The position numbers and the translations under genes are program-made. From Gammaproteobacteria bacterium (GTDB taxonomy: Bacteria; Pseudomonadota; Gammaproteobacteria; Enterobacterales; Neiellaceae): a DNA stretch of 64,000 nucleotides. Within the stretch, counting starts at the first letter, position 1; each line of letters starts with the position of its first letter. The stretch spans positions 20,349 through 84,348 of the forward strand of contig JAFOOX010000053.1 in NCBI GenBank assembly GCA_017425245.1, in the 5' to 3' direction. Positions 37,500-47,208 of this stretch are shown piece after piece. Below the pieces are notes generated by a model. The model was not told the origin of the DNA. It saw nothing but the letters and a program-made list of their open reading frames with translations, and made no database searches.

Positions 37500-39452
37500 T
37501 TACCACCCCATTGCTAGCGGTTCCTGATCAGCTGCCGCAGCGAGGGCGGGCACGGCAGCAGCGAGCTCCTGATAAAGCAGCCGATTACGCTCGCGCAGCA
37601 CCGCCATCCGGCGCCAGTGGCTGGTGCGTGCCGGCAGCTGTGGCTGCAGACGGATGATTGGGGGGAGCAGTGCGCGGCGAGGGTAACGTATCAGCTGCTC
37701 CAAAAGCACATCCACTGTGTCGCGAAGATCAGGTTGCTGGCGTTCGCTTACTCCCGCATTGAGCAGCAGCTCAACTGTCGCCAGATCCAGCTCCTGATTA
37801 AGGGCAAGCTGGCGGTAGATGCTCGGCTCCCCCGCCAGCTGATTAAAGTCGAGGCCGGCGTCAAGCAGCCGCTTGGCGGTCTCGCCGGTGATCCAGTCAA
37901 GCTGGCCGATGGTTGGCTGTACTCCCCGTGCCAGCAGCGGTGCCAGCAGTTCCGGGCTGTACTGGCTGGTCAGCTGCAGCAGCATCGCCAGATCGGCATC
38001 ATTGCGCAGATGATCGAGCAGCGGCTGGACCTCGCCGCTGTTGCTGGCGGCCTCAATCTGGGCCAGCCAGCTGGCGAGTGGCTGGCCGCTATCCAGACTG
38101 CTGCCTGCGCCCTCGGCTTGGCCATAGCGGCGACAGTATTCGGCCGCCCCCGCATCTTCTGCGGCAATCGCGGGCAGTTGCGTCGTGTCACTGCAATCCA
38201 GGCCTAGCAGCTCCAGAGGTTCAAAACCCTGCTGGTGGAGCGACCAAAGCTGGTCTTCGAGTGCCCGGCGGCGCTCTTCGCCCCAGCTGCGGCACTGGCT
38301 ATCCAATTGCTTTAACTGGCGATCGAGATCGTTGATTGCCGTGGTTAGCGGCTCCAGCTGCTGGCGCAATGCGGCGGCGGCCTGCAGTTCGCTGCTACTG
38401 TAGCTGTTCTCCGGTTGGCGCTGCTGCCAGCCAGCGATGGGGGGCGGTTGGGGGATGGGGTGACGCAGTGACACGGGTGCCGGCCATAGCGGTAGATCAA
38501 GCACGGGTTGATCCGGTGCCTTCAGGCTGCTGACCAGCCCCATCTGCTGCCAGTGGCGCAGCTGCGGCTCGGCCTCAGGTCCGTCAAATAATACGAGATC
38601 GATGGCCGAGGGCAATGGCCAGCGCCAGCGGGGCGGTGCGTTCAGTGGCCATGCGGCGACTAGGTCTGGCCAGCCAACAGGGACGCGCGACAAGAACAAC
38701 AATGCCGTCCTGGAGCCGCAGCGGGGCAGTTGTTCAGCCAGATATCCATCCAGGTCCGGCAGCAGTGCAAAGAGGGTCTGCCACTGCTCTTGGTTGGGCC
38801 GAAGGTCTTCCAGGTCAATCAATGGCAGGTCGTCAGTCTGCCAGCTGGCCTGGCTAAGCAGCTCCTTCATTAGTTCAGGGGGCAGGTTGTCGACCATGGT
38901 GATAAACAAATGTTTGACCGCCCACCGTTCATCAATGGCGGTTTCCAGAAACTCGCTGACGCTGGCGTAGCCGCTGGGGATGGCGCTTACGTCCTTGCGG
39001 AGTGCCGCCAGCCAGTCGAGGAGCTCCACCCGGCGGCGGTAGGCACGAATGCCCTCGGCTGGTGGCGGTGGTTCTATCGCAACCACCGCTGAATGCCAGC
39101 GCCGATCGGCAAACAGCAGGCTGGGGTGGGTTAGCACCAACAGTTGCCAGTCCAGGGGCTGGCTTGGTGGCAGCCACTGACGGATCTCGCTGAGTAACAG
39201 CTGCTGTTGCTGGTGCAGACTGTTCCGTTCCAGCTCGAAGCGCTCACAGTCGGCGTTCAACTGCTGTGGGTCGGCACGCAGGCTGGCCTCGGGGCGGCCG
39301 TCGCTGCGCGCTGCGGTGATTATCGGCTCGGCCTGCGCTGTTGGCCCTGTGTGGGTCGCTGGCCGGGTGGGCTGCAGCTGTGGGTTGTCGGGCCGCAGCC
39401 ACCACCAGCCCAGCCATGCCAGCACTCCGGCCAATACCAGCAGACGCTTCAA
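37500..39452 (-). CDS. Large hypothetical envelope protein with ankyrin-like C-terminus
   Basis: A 650-aa protein not recognised as a whole. The start is read as TTG 39452, seven bases after TGGAG; the frame continues upstream to 39536 but without a ribosome site. The N-terminus KRLLVLAGVLAWLGWWWLRP is a membrane anchor, followed by a Pro/Thr-rich linker. A central stretch is rich in Gln, Leu and Glu and probably helical or coiled-coil. The C-terminal third has repeats such as TAKRLLDAGLDFNQLAGEP and LATVELLLNAGVSERQQPD, the helix pattern of ankyrin repeats. It may be a periplasmic or membrane-associated scaffold. It lies opposite to the flanking genes. Confidence 0.65.
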   Translation of the reverse strand: MKRLLVLAGVLAWLGWWWLRPDNPQLQPTRPATHTGPTAQAEPIITAARSDGRPEASLRADPQQLNADCERFELERNSLHQQQQLLLSEIRQWLPPSQPLDWQLLVLTHPSLLFADRRWHSAVVAIEPPPPAEGIRAYRRRVELLDWLAALRKDVSAIPSGYASVSEFLETAIDERWAVKHLFITMVDNLPPELMKELLSQASWQTDDLPLIDLEDLRPNQEQWQTLFALLPDLDGYLAEQLPRCGSRTALLFLSRVPVGWPDLVAAWPLNAPPRWRWPLPSAIDLVLFDGPEAEPQLRHWQQMGLVSSLKAPDQPVLDLPLWPAPVSLRHPIPQPPPIAGWQQRQPENSYSSSELQAAAALRQQLEPLTTAINDLDRQLKQLDSQCRSWGEERRRALEDQLWSLHQQGFEPLELLGLDCSDTTQLPAIAAEDAGAAEYCRRYGQAEGAGSSLDSGQPLASWLAQIEAASNSGEVQPLLDHLRNDADLAMLLQLTSQYSPELLAPLLARGVQPTIGQLDWITGETAKRLLDAGLDFNQLAGEPSIYRQLALNQELDLATVELLLNAGVSERQQPDLRDTVDVLLEQLIRYPRRALLPPIIRLQPQLPARTSHWRRMAVLRERNRLLYQELAAAVPALAAAADQEPLAMGW

Positions 39453-39579
39453 GGGGTTACTCCATAAAAGGGCGACTGTTGTACCCTGACCATGGCGATT
39501 GTGTGACGAGCGGCAGCATGCTGGCAATTGCAGCATCTAAACTCTGGGTGTCAGGCCGCAGTGAACCGGGAGGCGGTAT

Positions 39580-39963
39580 ATGGATTACCAGTTTGAGTTT
39601 GAAGCGGGCACGGGTCGGCCACTGGCCAAGGTGAGTCTGGAGCATGAGGGGTTCGGTGAGTTTCTCACTGAAGAGTTGGGCCGCGATGAGGTGCGGCTGG
39701 TGCAGCTGTTGCGCGCCCTGCGCCCGGCGGTACAGGGCCAAGTACCGGAGCTGACGGTGACCGGCGCCCAGTGGTCATTGCAGATCGAGGGCGATGAGGT
39801 GCGGTTGGAACCCCATCATCTGGGCCAGCCGTTGGATGAGGCCGCGACCCGCCTGCTCGACGATGAGGCCATTGATCGCATTGATGGTGCGGCGCCGGCC
39901 AGTTGTGGCATCGACGATTTCTACCACCTGTTACAGGCCTGGCACAGCTTTATCCGTCGCTAA
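39580..39963 (+). CDS. yacL: UPF0231 family protein YacL
   Basis: A 127-aa acidic cytoplasmic protein of unknown function. It matches the YacL family in MDYQFEFEAGTGRPLAKVSL, the middle WSLQIEGDEVRL and the C-terminal CGIDDFYHLLQAWHSFI. The ATG 39580 is six bases after GGGAGG. In Escherichia coli yacL directly follows acnB; the same order is kept here but a block of about 6 kb lies between, so the block was probably inserted or gained between two normally adjacent genes. Strong terminator downstream. Confidence 0.88.
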   Translation: MDYQFEFEAGTGRPLAKVSLEHEGFGEFLTEELGRDEVRLVQLLRALRPAVQGQVPELTVTGAQWSLQIEGDEVRLEPHHLGQPLDEAATRLLDDEAIDRIDGAAPASCGIDDFYHLLQAWHSFIRR

Positions 39964-39986
39964 TTGAGCACGTTGTCTGCTTTGCT

Positions 39987-40017
39987 ACCGCGCACCCGTC
40001 TGGGTGCGCGGTTGTTT
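39987..40017 (+). terminator. Rho-independent terminator after yacL
   Basis: ACCGCGCACCC-GTCT-GGGTGCGCGGT, an 11-bp perfect stem, followed by TGTTT. Confidence 0.8.
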
Positions 40018-40173
40018 CTACGTTCCGGTTTTTCACTGATTCGGAGCGTTGGTCGCAGTAGTGGCGCCTCGCTGGTGCGCGTGCTTTATTTTGGTGCGTT
40101 GCGATCTGTGACATTTGCACAAAAAAGAATCACGCCCCCCCGGAATCTGTGAGCCATCAGGCAAAGCCACTGC

Positions 40174-40189
40174 TGGCATAACTCTTGAT
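40174..40189 (+). promoter_or_regulatory. Candidate sigma-54 promoter of glnK-amtB
   Basis: TGGCATAACTCTTGAT has the -24 element TGGCA and TTG at the right spacing, but GA replaces the conserved GC at -12. An NtrC-like half-site, TTGGTGCG, lies upstream at 40091-40098. Sigma-54/NtrC control of glnK-amtB is well known in proteobacteria. Confidence 0.4.
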
Positions 40190-40213
40190 AAGGCTTACCC
40201 GACGTTTGCTTAA

Positions 40214-40573
<360 letters not shown>

Positions 40574-40596
40574 TCGCGCCGCGAGGGGGTAAACTC

Positions 40597-41889
40597 ATGG
40601 AAAACCAGATCTTTCAGCTGCAGTACGCGCTCGACACCTTTTACTTTCTGGTGATGGGCGCGTTGGTGATGTGGATGGCTGCCGGCTTCGCCATGCTTGA
40701 GGCAGGCTTGGTCCGGGCCAAGAATACGACTGAGATCCTGACCAAGAACGTGGTGCTGTTCGCCATCGCCTGTGTCATGTATCTCATCGTTGGTTACGAC
40801 GTTATGTATGACGGTGGCATGATGCTCGCCGGTATCGCCCTGGATGGTGCGGACAGTGCCGAGAACGTTGTGAGTTCGGTGCTGGGTGAATTTGCAGCCC
40901 GCGAAGATGGCTTCGAAGGCGGCTCCATCTATGCCAACGGCGCTGACTTCTTCTTCCAGGTGGTGTTTGTCGCAACCTGTATGTCGATTGTCTCCGGCGC
41001 CGTGGCCGAGCGTATGAAACTGTGGGCATTCCTTGGTTTTGCCGTGGTGATGACCGCATTCATCTATCCGGTATCTGGCTCTTGGACCTGGGGCGCTGAA
41101 GGTGCCTTCGGCATCAACCTCGATGATTCGCTTGGCTTTAGCGACTACGCCGGTTCCGGTATCGTCCACCTGGCTGGTGCTGCCGCTGCTCTGGCTGGTG
41201 TCTTGCTGCTCGGTGCTCGTAAGGGCAAGTATGGTCCCAAAGGTCAGATCAACGCCTTCCCGGGCGCCAACCTGCCGCTGGCGACTCTGGGTACCCTGAT
41301 TCTGTGGCTCGGCTGGTTTGGGTTCAACGGTGGCTCGCAGCTCAAGCTGGGCGACATCTCGAACGCCAATGCGATTGCCATGGTTTTTGTTAACACCAAC
41401 ATGGCTGCTGCCGGTGGTGTGATTGGTGCCCTGATTCTGGCCAAGATCCTGTTCAAGAAAGCTGACCTGACCATGGCTCTCAACGGTGCGCTGGCCGGCC
41501 TGGTCGCCATCACTGCATCGCCTGATTCGCCGACTCCGGCCTTGGCCACCCTGTTCGGCGTTATCGCGGGTATGCTGGTTGTGCTCTCCATCATCGGTCT
41601 TGACCGCATCAAGATTGATGACCCGGTTGGTGCCATCTCGGTGCACGGCGTCTGCGGTCTGTTCGGCCTGCTGATTGTCCCGATCACCAAGGACGGCACG
41701 ACCTTCTTCGGTCAGCTGGCCGGCGGTGCCGCCATCTTCTTCTGGGTGTTCCTGACCAGCTTGCTGGTGTGGTTCGTCATCAAGATGATCATGGGCCTGC
41801 GTGTCAGCGAAGATGAAGAATTTGAAGGCGTCGACCTGGTCGAATGCGGTATGGAAGCTTATCCGGAGTTTGCTACCGGTAAAAAATAA
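40597..41889 (+). CDS. amtB: Ammonium transporter AmtB
   Basis: Trimeric inner-membrane channel for ammonium uptake, 430 aa. About eleven membrane helices with the Amt signature DYAGSGIVHLAGAAAALAG (containing the first pore histidine) and ISVHGVCGLFG (second pore histidine). There is no clear cleaved signal peptide; the N-terminus FYFLVMGALVMWMAAGFAML is the first membrane helix. The C-terminal tail, LRVSEDEEFEGVDLVECGME, is the cytoplasmic regulatory segment touched by GlnK. Operon with glnK; strong terminator follows. Confidence 0.96.
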   Translation: MENQIFQLQYALDTFYFLVMGALVMWMAAGFAMLEAGLVRAKNTTEILTKNVVLFAIACVMYLIVGYDVMYDGGMMLAGIALDGADSAENVVSSVLGEFAAREDGFEGGSIYANGADFFFQVVFVATCMSIVSGAVAERMKLWAFLGFAVVMTAFIYPVSGSWTWGAEGAFGINLDDSLGFSDYAGSGIVHLAGAAAALAGVLLLGARKGKYGPKGQINAFPGANLPLATLGTLILWLGWFGFNGGSQLKLGDISNANAIAMVFVNTNMAAAGGVIGALILAKILFKKADLTMALNGALAGLVAITASPDSPTPALATLFGVIAGMLVVLSIIGLDRIKIDDPVGAISVHGVCGLFGLLIVPITKDGTTFFGQLAGGAAIFFWVFLTSLLVWFVIKMIMGLRVSEDEEFEGVDLVECGMEAYPEFATGKK

Positions 41890-41908
41890 CAGCCGCCTGT
41901 GCTGTTCA

Positions 41909-41937
41909 AGCCCCGGCTCTTGCCGGGGCTTTGTTTT
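41909..41937 (+). terminator. Rho-independent terminator after amtB
   Basis: AGCCCCGGC-TCTT-GCCGGGGCT followed by TTGTTTTT. Confidence 0.9.
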
Positions 41938-41983
41938 TGGGGTTTGCGCCAGCGCAAGGCAGGATAGGCCGCTGCTGGCTAGC

Positions 41984-43033
41984 ATGCCGGCCATGAATAT
42001 GCCCCTGATCCACACCCTCAGTGACCATCTCAAGGCGCGTTTCGGCACCAAGGTGCGCAAACTCAGCCTGCATGGTCGTTTTACCTGCCCCAACCGTGAT
42101 GGCACCTTGGGCCGTGGCGGTTGCACCTTTTGCAACGTCGCCTCCTTTGTTGATGAGGGCGCCGCCGATGACAGCGTCGCGGATCAACTGTGTGCTCGCA
42201 AAGCGGAGATGCGCCGCCCTGCTGGCCGTTATCTGGCCTACTTCCAGGCCTACACCAGCACCTATGGTGAATATGAGGTGCTGGAGCGGCTCTACCGTGA
42301 GGCGCTGGCCAGTGACGATGTGGTGGGTTTGTGTGTTGGAACCCGGCCGGATTGCGTCAGCGATGCGGTGCTGGCGCTCTTGGGGCGGTTGCGGGCCGAA
42401 GGTCAGGAGATCTGGCTGGAACTGGGTCTGCAGAGTGCCCATGATGTCACCTTGAAGCGCATCAATCGTGGCCATGACTTCGGCGCTTATGCCGATGCCG
42501 TGGCGCGGGCCCAACGCTATGGCGTGCCGGTCTGCACCCACCTGATCCTGGGGTTGCCCGGTGAGGATGACGCCATGACCCTGAGCAGCCTGCAGCGGGT
42601 GACGGATCTGGGTGTGCAGGGGCTCAAACTACACCCACTGCATGTGGTGGAGGGCAGCATTCTGGCACGCACGTGGCGCGTGGGGCGCTATCAGCCATGG
42701 ACGCTGGAGCGCTATGTGGCGACGGCCACGGCGCTGATCCGCCATACCCCGTCGAGCGTGGTCTATCACCGTATCGCCGCCAGCGCCCGGCCACCGACGC
42801 TGTTGGCGCCGCAGTGGTGCGCTGACCGCTGGGCGGCGCCGCAGGCGATCGAGGCTCAGCTGAAGTTGCTGGGCGGGCAGGGAAGCGCTTGCTGCCTCCC
42901 CTTAGTTGGTGGCTGCGAACAGCCCGCGCAGGGTGCGCAGGGTGCGGTCGATCTGGGTGATGTGGGTGGGGCAGATGAAAATCGTGTCGTCACCGGCGAT
43001 GGTGCCGAGAATGCCCTCGGCCTTGCCCAGTGA
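41984..43033 (+). CDS. yhcC: Radical SAM protein YhcC, C-terminal readthrough into argR region
   Basis: Putative radical SAM enzyme (TIGR01212 family), 349 aa as read. The N-terminal [20 protein letters not shown] contains the [4Fe-4S] cysteines, followed by [18 protein letters not shown] and [15 protein letters not shown], all family hallmarks. The role is unproven. Homologues end shortly after the segment LGGQGSA; here the frame runs about 40 residues further and overlaps argR by 132 bases. A TAG one base out of frame at 42903-42905 would end it normally, so a recent frameshift or sequence error near 42895 is possible. Start is ATG 41984 or 41993; no strong ribosome site. Confidence 0.88.
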   Translation: MPAMNMPLIHTLSDHLKARFGTKVRKLSLHGRFTCPNRDGTLGRGGCTFCNVASFVDEGAADDSVADQLCARKAEMRRPAGRYLAYFQAYTSTYGEYEVLERLYREALASDDVVGLCVGTRPDCVSDAVLALLGRLRAEGQEIWLELGLQSAHDVTLKRINRGHDFGAYADAVARAQRYGVPVCTHLILGLPGEDDAMTLSSLQRVTDLGVQGLKLHPLHVVEGSILARTWRVGRYQPWTLERYVATATALIRHTPSSVVYHRIAASARPPTLLAPQWCADRWAAPQAIEAQLKLLGGQGSACCLPLVGGCEQPAQGAQGAVDLGDVGGADENRVVTGDGAENALGLAQ

Positions 43034-43369
43034 ATCGAGCAGGCGGGCGATCAGCTGGGCGGCACCGGGGCTGGTTTTGATCACCACCATCGCTTCGTTG
43101 CGGTCGATATCGACCACCAGATTGCGCAGCTGGCTAGAGGTGGTTGGCACCCCCAATTCGGCCGGCAGGCAGTAAACCATCTGCTGTTTGGCGTTGCGCG
43201 TGCGCACGGCGCCAAATTTGCTCAGCATACGGCTCACCTTCGACTGGTTGACGTTGGCGTAACCCTGATCCTGCAGCGCTTTGACAATCTCGCTTTGGGA
43301 GCCGAACCGCTCCTCTTTGAGCAGATTCTTGAAAGCGCGTACCAGATCTTCCTGCTTGCCTGAGCTCAT
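42902..43369 (-). CDS. argR: Arginine repressor ArgR
   Basis: Hexameric, arginine-responsive transcription factor of 155 aa. The N-terminal winged helix has [20 protein letters not shown] followed by [12 protein letters not shown], and the C-terminal oligomerisation/arginine domain has [14 protein letters not shown]. It represses arginine biosynthesis genes and affects other operons in E. coli-like bacteria. It is divergent from mdh and convergent with yhcC, whose frame overlaps its 3' end. A dyad lies just upstream. Confidence 0.95.
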   Translation of the reverse strand: MSSGKQEDLVRAFKNLLKEERFGSQSEIVKALQDQGYANVNQSKVSRMLSKFGAVRTRNAKQQMVYCLPAELGVPTTSSQLRNLVVDIDRNEAMVVIKTSPGAAQLIARLLDSLGKAEGILGTIAGDDTIFICPTHITQIDRTLRTLRGLFAATN

Positions 43370-43387
43370 AGCGGTCCCGCCCCAAAT

Positions 43388-43408
43388 TTATGCACGCATT
43401 CTGCATAA
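43388..43408. promoter_or_regulatory. Dyad upstream of argR, possible ARG box
   Basis: TTATGCA and TGCATAA are perfect inverted arms around seven bases, starting 18 bases before the argR start codon. ArgR autoregulation is common, but the arms only loosely match the TGAAT/ATTCA consensus. Confidence 0.4.
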
Positions 43409-43596
43409 ACTGTCACCCGCCATCAAGGCCAGACAAGGCATGTCGTGAGCCGGCGCATGGAAGCTTTGGTGAACGGCCGGACACGCGTCATGGTCTGTGG
43501 CCAAGGTCTTTGTTTTTTGTGGATCCTTTGATTAATGTTGGTGCGGGGATTGAGAAGCCAACCCGATAAAACTAATCACATCAGGGGAATCCAACC

Positions 43597-44529
43597 ATGA
43601 AAGTCGTTGTACTGGGGGCCGCCGGCGGCATTGGCCAGCCGCTGGCGCTGTTGCTTAAAAATGAACTGCCGGCCGGTACTGAGCTGGCGCTGTTCGACAT
43701 CGCCCCGGTGGTGCCTGGGGTGGCCAAGGATCTGAGCCATATTCCGACCCCGGTTAAGGTTGATGGCTATGGTGCCGAGCAGCTGGATGACGCCCTCACA
43801 GGCGCCGACATCGTGCTGATCCCGGCTGGCGTGCCGCGTAAACCGGGCATGGACCGTTCCGACCTGTTCAACGTCAACGCCGGTGTGGTCAAGAACCTGA
43901 CCGACGCCGTTGCCCGCAACTGCCCCAAGGCGCTGCTGGCGATCATCACCAACCCGGTCAATACCACCGTCGCCATTGCCGCCGAAGTGCTGAAGAAGCA
44001 TGGCGTTTATGATCCCAAGCGGCTGTTTGGGGTGACCACCCTGGATGTGATCCGTGCCGAAACCTTCGTCGCCGATCTTAAAGGGGTAGACCCGTGCTCG
44101 CTGTCGATCACCGTCATCGGTGGCCACAGCGGCACCACCATCTTGCCGCTGCTGTCGCAGAGCGGCTTCAGTTTTAGCGCTGAGGAGGTGGCATCGCTCA
44201 CTGATCGCATCCAGAACGCCGGTACCGAAGTGGTGCAGGCCAAAGCGGGCGCTGGTTCTGCCACCCTGTCGATGGCGTTGGCTGCGGCCCGCTTCTGTCG
44301 TGCGCTGATCAAGGGCTTGCAAGGTGAAGGTGCCATCGAGTGTGCCTACGTCGAGTCCGGCAGCCCGCACGCCCGTTTCTTTGCCCAGCCGGTGCGCTTT
44401 GGCAAGAGTGGCGTCGAAGAAGTACTGCCTTACGGCAGCCTGAGCGCCTACGAGCAGGCCGCGCTGGATGGCATGCTCGACACCCTTAAGGGCGATATCG
44501 ATAAAGGCGTTGAGTTCGCCACCAGCTAA
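43597..44529 (+). CDS. mdh: Malate dehydrogenase
   Basis: NAD-dependent enzyme of the TCA cycle converting malate to oxaloacetate, 310 aa. The Rossmann motif is [18 protein letters not shown], the substrate-binding arginines are in [14 protein letters not shown], and ITNPVNTTV and the catalytic His in [12 protein letters not shown] are intact. This is the enterobacterial/Vibrio-type Mdh. It is divergent from argR, as in E. coli-like genomes; 227 bases separate them. It stands alone. Confidence 0.97.
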   Translation: MKVVVLGAAGGIGQPLALLLKNELPAGTELALFDIAPVVPGVAKDLSHIPTPVKVDGYGAEQLDDALTGADIVLIPAGVPRKPGMDRSDLFNVNAGVVKNLTDAVARNCPKALLAIITNPVNTTVAIAAEVLKKHGVYDPKRLFGVTTLDVIRAETFVADLKGVDPCSLSITVIGGHSGTTILPLLSQSGFSFSAEEVASLTDRIQNAGTEVVQAKAGAGSATLSMALAAARFCRALIKGLQGEGAIECAYVESGSPHARFFAQPVRFGKSGVEEVLPYGSLSAYEQAALDGMLDTLKGDIDKGVEFATS

Positions 44530-44551
44530 CGGCTGGCTGCGGTTGAACAAC

Positions 44552-44577
44552 AACAAGGGCGCGTAGGCGCCCTTGTT
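44552..44577. terminator. Bidirectional hairpin between mdh and the gltS operon
   Basis: AACAAGGGCGC-GTAG-GCGCCCTTGTT, an 11-bp perfect stem without a long T run, between convergent genes. Confidence 0.55.
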
Positions 44578-44596
44578 GGTGATGGATTAGCGATTC

Positions 44597-44935
44597 TTAG
44601 CGAAACAGGCCGGCAATCCAGGGCACCACAAACACCGCGTAGGCCAGCCCGCTGGCCACGACTACCCAGCTACGGGCGAGCATCCGTGGCCACAGTTCAT
44701 GGCGGCCGGCAGCGCGCCACAGGCCGGTCAGAGACCAGATCATCAGCAGGAACAGGCCACCTCCAACCGCCAGCGGCAGCCAGTTGCTGGTCAGGGCTGG
44801 GGTGAACTGTTCACCCAGATTGAGCAGCAGGTAGCGCACCAGCAGCAGATAACCGATACACACCGCCACATGGGCCAGCCAAAATTGCTGGCCAAGGCTG
44901 TACTCACCGCGCCAGACACGTAACAACAACGACAT
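44597..44935 (-). CDS. Small membrane protein, unknown
   Basis: A 112-aa protein with about three membrane helices (FWLAHVAVCIGYLLLVRYLL; LAVGGGLFLLMIWSLTGLW; SWVVVASGLAYAVFVVPWIA). The N-terminal LLRVWRGEYSLGQQFW motif is seen in other small gammaproteobacterial membrane proteins, but I do not know a function. The start ATG 44935 lies ten bases after the gltS stop, so it is the last gene of the tas-gltS operon. It may modulate the transporter, but this is only inferred from position. Confidence 0.75.
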   Translation of the reverse strand: MSLLLRVWRGEYSLGQQFWLAHVAVCIGYLLLVRYLLLNLGEQFTPALTSNWLPLAVGGGLFLLMIWSLTGLWRAAGRHELWPRMLARSWVVVASGLAYAVFVVPWIAGLFR

Positions 44936-44945
44936 CGATGGCCCT

Positions 44946-46163
44946 CTATAGCCGCAAAAAGTGTTCAATGATGAAGGCGTTGACCAGATTGATCAAAAAG
45001 CCGCTGACCAAGGGCACGATGATCATCGCTTGGTGGGACGAACCGTGCTCTTTGGTTACCGCGTTCATGCTGACGATGGCGGTCGCGGTTGAACCGAGGA
45101 CAACACCACCGAATCCGGCGCAGACGACTGCCGCGTCGTAGTTGCTGCCCAAGGCTCGAAACAGCACCAACACCACAAACAGCACGACCAGCGTCACCTG
45201 TACCGCCAGCAAGGTGCCGACAAACAGGATCACCGGCTGCAGAGCCCACAGCTTCAACCCCATCAATGCCATGGTCAGGAACATACCGAGGGCAATGTCG
45301 GAAAGTAACGCCAGCCCTTGATGAGTGCCTGGCCACAGCCATTCACCACCGCGCTTGCGCTTGAGCGGCGCCGTCAGGTTGTTGATCAGGATGCCGCCAA
45401 TCAGGGCGCTAACCAGCATCGGCATCTGGATACCGAAGGCGAGCAGCCCTTCATTGATGAAGTGAGCGATGATCAGAGTGCAGTTGAGAATGAACCAGGC
45501 CCAGAGCACGCCGTAGGCGTCGATCTGCTGATTGGGGCGGCTGTGGCTGATGCCCACGTCCAGTTCAGTATTGCCGCTGGGGGATACGCGGTGGCGGCGG
45601 ATCAGGTAACTGGCAATGGGGCCGCCGATCAAGCAGGAGGCGATCAGCCCTATGGTGTTGGCGGCTACCCCCAGTTCATTGGCGTTGCTGACGCCATAGT
45701 CGGCCGCCAGGGTAGGGGCCCAGGCCAGGGTTGTGCCGATGCCGCCAGTAAGGGCAATGGAGCCGGTCACCATGCCGGCTTGGGGCGGTTGGCCAAACAG
45801 TGGCGCCAGACTGATGCCCACCAGATTCTGCAGGCAGGCGAACAATGCAGTGAGAACGAGCAGGATAAGCAAAGGCTTGCCGCCACGCAGCAGCGAACCG
45901 ATGTCGGTTTTTAGTCCTATAGCGCCGAAGAAATAGAGAATCAGGACATCCATTACTTTGAGATCGAAAGCGATCTCCCGGCCGCTAAGGCTGTACCACA
46001 GCCCCACCATGACCGCTGCGACAAAGCCGCCGATGACAGGCTCAGGGATGCTGAAGCGTCGCAACAGGGCGTAATGCATCACCAGCCCTTTGCCCACGAA
46101 CAGCATCAGGATCGCCAGGGTGAAGCTGAGAAAGGCGTGTATCACCAGCGGTTGCAGGGTCAT
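44946..46163 (-). CDS. gltS: Sodium/glutamate symporter GltS
   Basis: Inner-membrane secondary transporter for glutamate, 405 aa, with ten to twelve membrane helices. Family marks are SIPEPVIGGFVAAVMVGLWY, the glycine-rich reentrant segment ALTGGIGTTLAWAP, and VSNANELGVAANTIGLI. Its second glycine-rich reentrant loop is VVCAGFGGVVLGSTATAIVS. The start is ATG 46163, seven bases after the tas stop; the frame extends upstream within tas without sense. Confidence 0.94.
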   Translation of the reverse strand: MTLQPLVIHAFLSFTLAILMLFVGKGLVMHYALLRRFSIPEPVIGGFVAAVMVGLWYSLSGREIAFDLKVMDVLILYFFGAIGLKTDIGSLLRGGKPLLILLVLTALFACLQNLVGISLAPLFGQPPQAGMVTGSIALTGGIGTTLAWAPTLAADYGVSNANELGVAANTIGLIASCLIGGPIASYLIRRHRVSPSGNTELDVGISHSRPNQQIDAYGVLWAWFILNCTLIIAHFINEGLLAFGIQMPMLVSALIGGILINNLTAPLKRKRGGEWLWPGTHQGLALLSDIALGMFLTMALMGLKLWALQPVILFVGTLLAVQVTLVVLFVVLVLFRALGSNYDAAVVCAGFGGVVLGSTATAIVSMNAVTKEHGSSHQAMIIVPLVSGFLINLVNAFIIEHFLRL

Positions 46164-46170
46164 GATTGGC

Positions 46171-47208
46171 TCACGGACAGGGGTTGGGGTGACGGCGGTG
46201 GATCGCCTCGATCGCTTGTAGCAACTCGTCACTCAAGGTGGTGGCCGTGGCCGCGATGTTCTCATCGAGCTGTGACAGGGTGGTGGCGCCGATGATGGTG
46301 CTGGCCATAAACGGCCGGCTGAGGCAGAAGGCCAGCGCCATCTGGGCGGGCGACAGACCATGGTCACGGGCCAGCTGGACATAGGCGCTGGTGGCCAACA
46401 GCCCCTGCTCAGTGAAATAGCGCTGAAAGCGCGAGAACAGGGTGAGGCGGGCACCGGCCGGGCGGGCGCCGCCTTCATATTTGCCGGTGAGGATACCGAA
46501 GCCTAGCGGCGAGTAGGCCAGCAGCTTCACCCCTTCACGGTGGGCAAACTCGGCCAGCCCCACCTCGAAGGTGCGGTTGAGCAGGCTGTAGGGGTTCTGG
46601 ATGGTGATCGGTCGTGGCAGCTGGTGACGCTCGCTTAGCTTCAGATATTCGGCAACCCCCCACGGCGTCTCGTTGGACAGGCCGATGTAGCGGATCTTGC
46701 CTTCGGCCACCAGATCGCCAAGTACTGACAGGGTTTCGAAGATCGGCGTTGCTTCGCTGTCATCGGCGGCGGTGAAGCCGAGCTGACCAAAATAGTTGGT
46801 GGAGCGCTCCGGCCAGTGGATCTGGTAGAGATCGATATAGTCGGTCTGCAGTCGGCGCAGGCTGTTGTCGACGGCGTTACGCACATTGATGGCGGTGAGG
46901 CGCATGTCATCGCGGGTGGCCACCTGCGGGCCGCCGGGGGCTGCCACCTTGGTGGCCAGCACGATGCGGTCGCGCGGTGCCCCGGCGGCCAGCCAGCTAC
47001 CGATATAGTCCTCGGTGCGCCCCTGGGTTTCGCGCCGTGGTGGCACCGGGTACATCTCGGCGGTGTCGATGAAGTTGATGCCGCAGGCAAGCGCCCGATC
47101 AAGCTGGCTGTGGGCCTCGGCCTCGCTGTTTTGCTCACCGAAGGTCATGGTGCCGAGACAGAGGCTGGAAACCTCCAGATCGCTGTGGGGGATGGCATGT
47201 CGCTGCAT
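46171..47208 (-). CDS. tas: Aldo/keto reductase Tas
   Basis: NADP(H)-dependent aldo/keto reductase of 345 aa, very close to E. coli Tas in MQRHAIPHSDLEVSSLCLGT, FGEQNSEAEAHSQLD and MYPVPPRRETQGRTEDYIG. The catalytic tetrad is readable: Asp and Tyr in FIDTAEMYPV, Lys in VLATKV and His in YQIHWPER. The natural substrate is not established. ATG 47208 is preceded by AGGAG; the frame extends 58 codons further upstream without homology. First gene of tas-gltS-small membrane protein. Confidence 0.93.
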   Translation of the reverse strand: MQRHAIPHSDLEVSSLCLGTMTFGEQNSEAEAHSQLDRALACGINFIDTAEMYPVPPRRETQGRTEDYIGSWLAAGAPRDRIVLATKVAAPGGPQVATRDDMRLTAINVRNAVDNSLRRLQTDYIDLYQIHWPERSTNYFGQLGFTAADDSEATPIFETLSVLGDLVAEGKIRYIGLSNETPWGVAEYLKLSERHQLPRPITIQNPYSLLNRTFEVGLAEFAHREGVKLLAYSPLGFGILTGKYEGGARPAGARLTLFSRFQRYFTEQGLLATSAYVQLARDHGLSPAQMALAFCLSRPFMASTIIGATTLSQLDENIAATATTLSDELLQAIEAIHRRHPNPCP

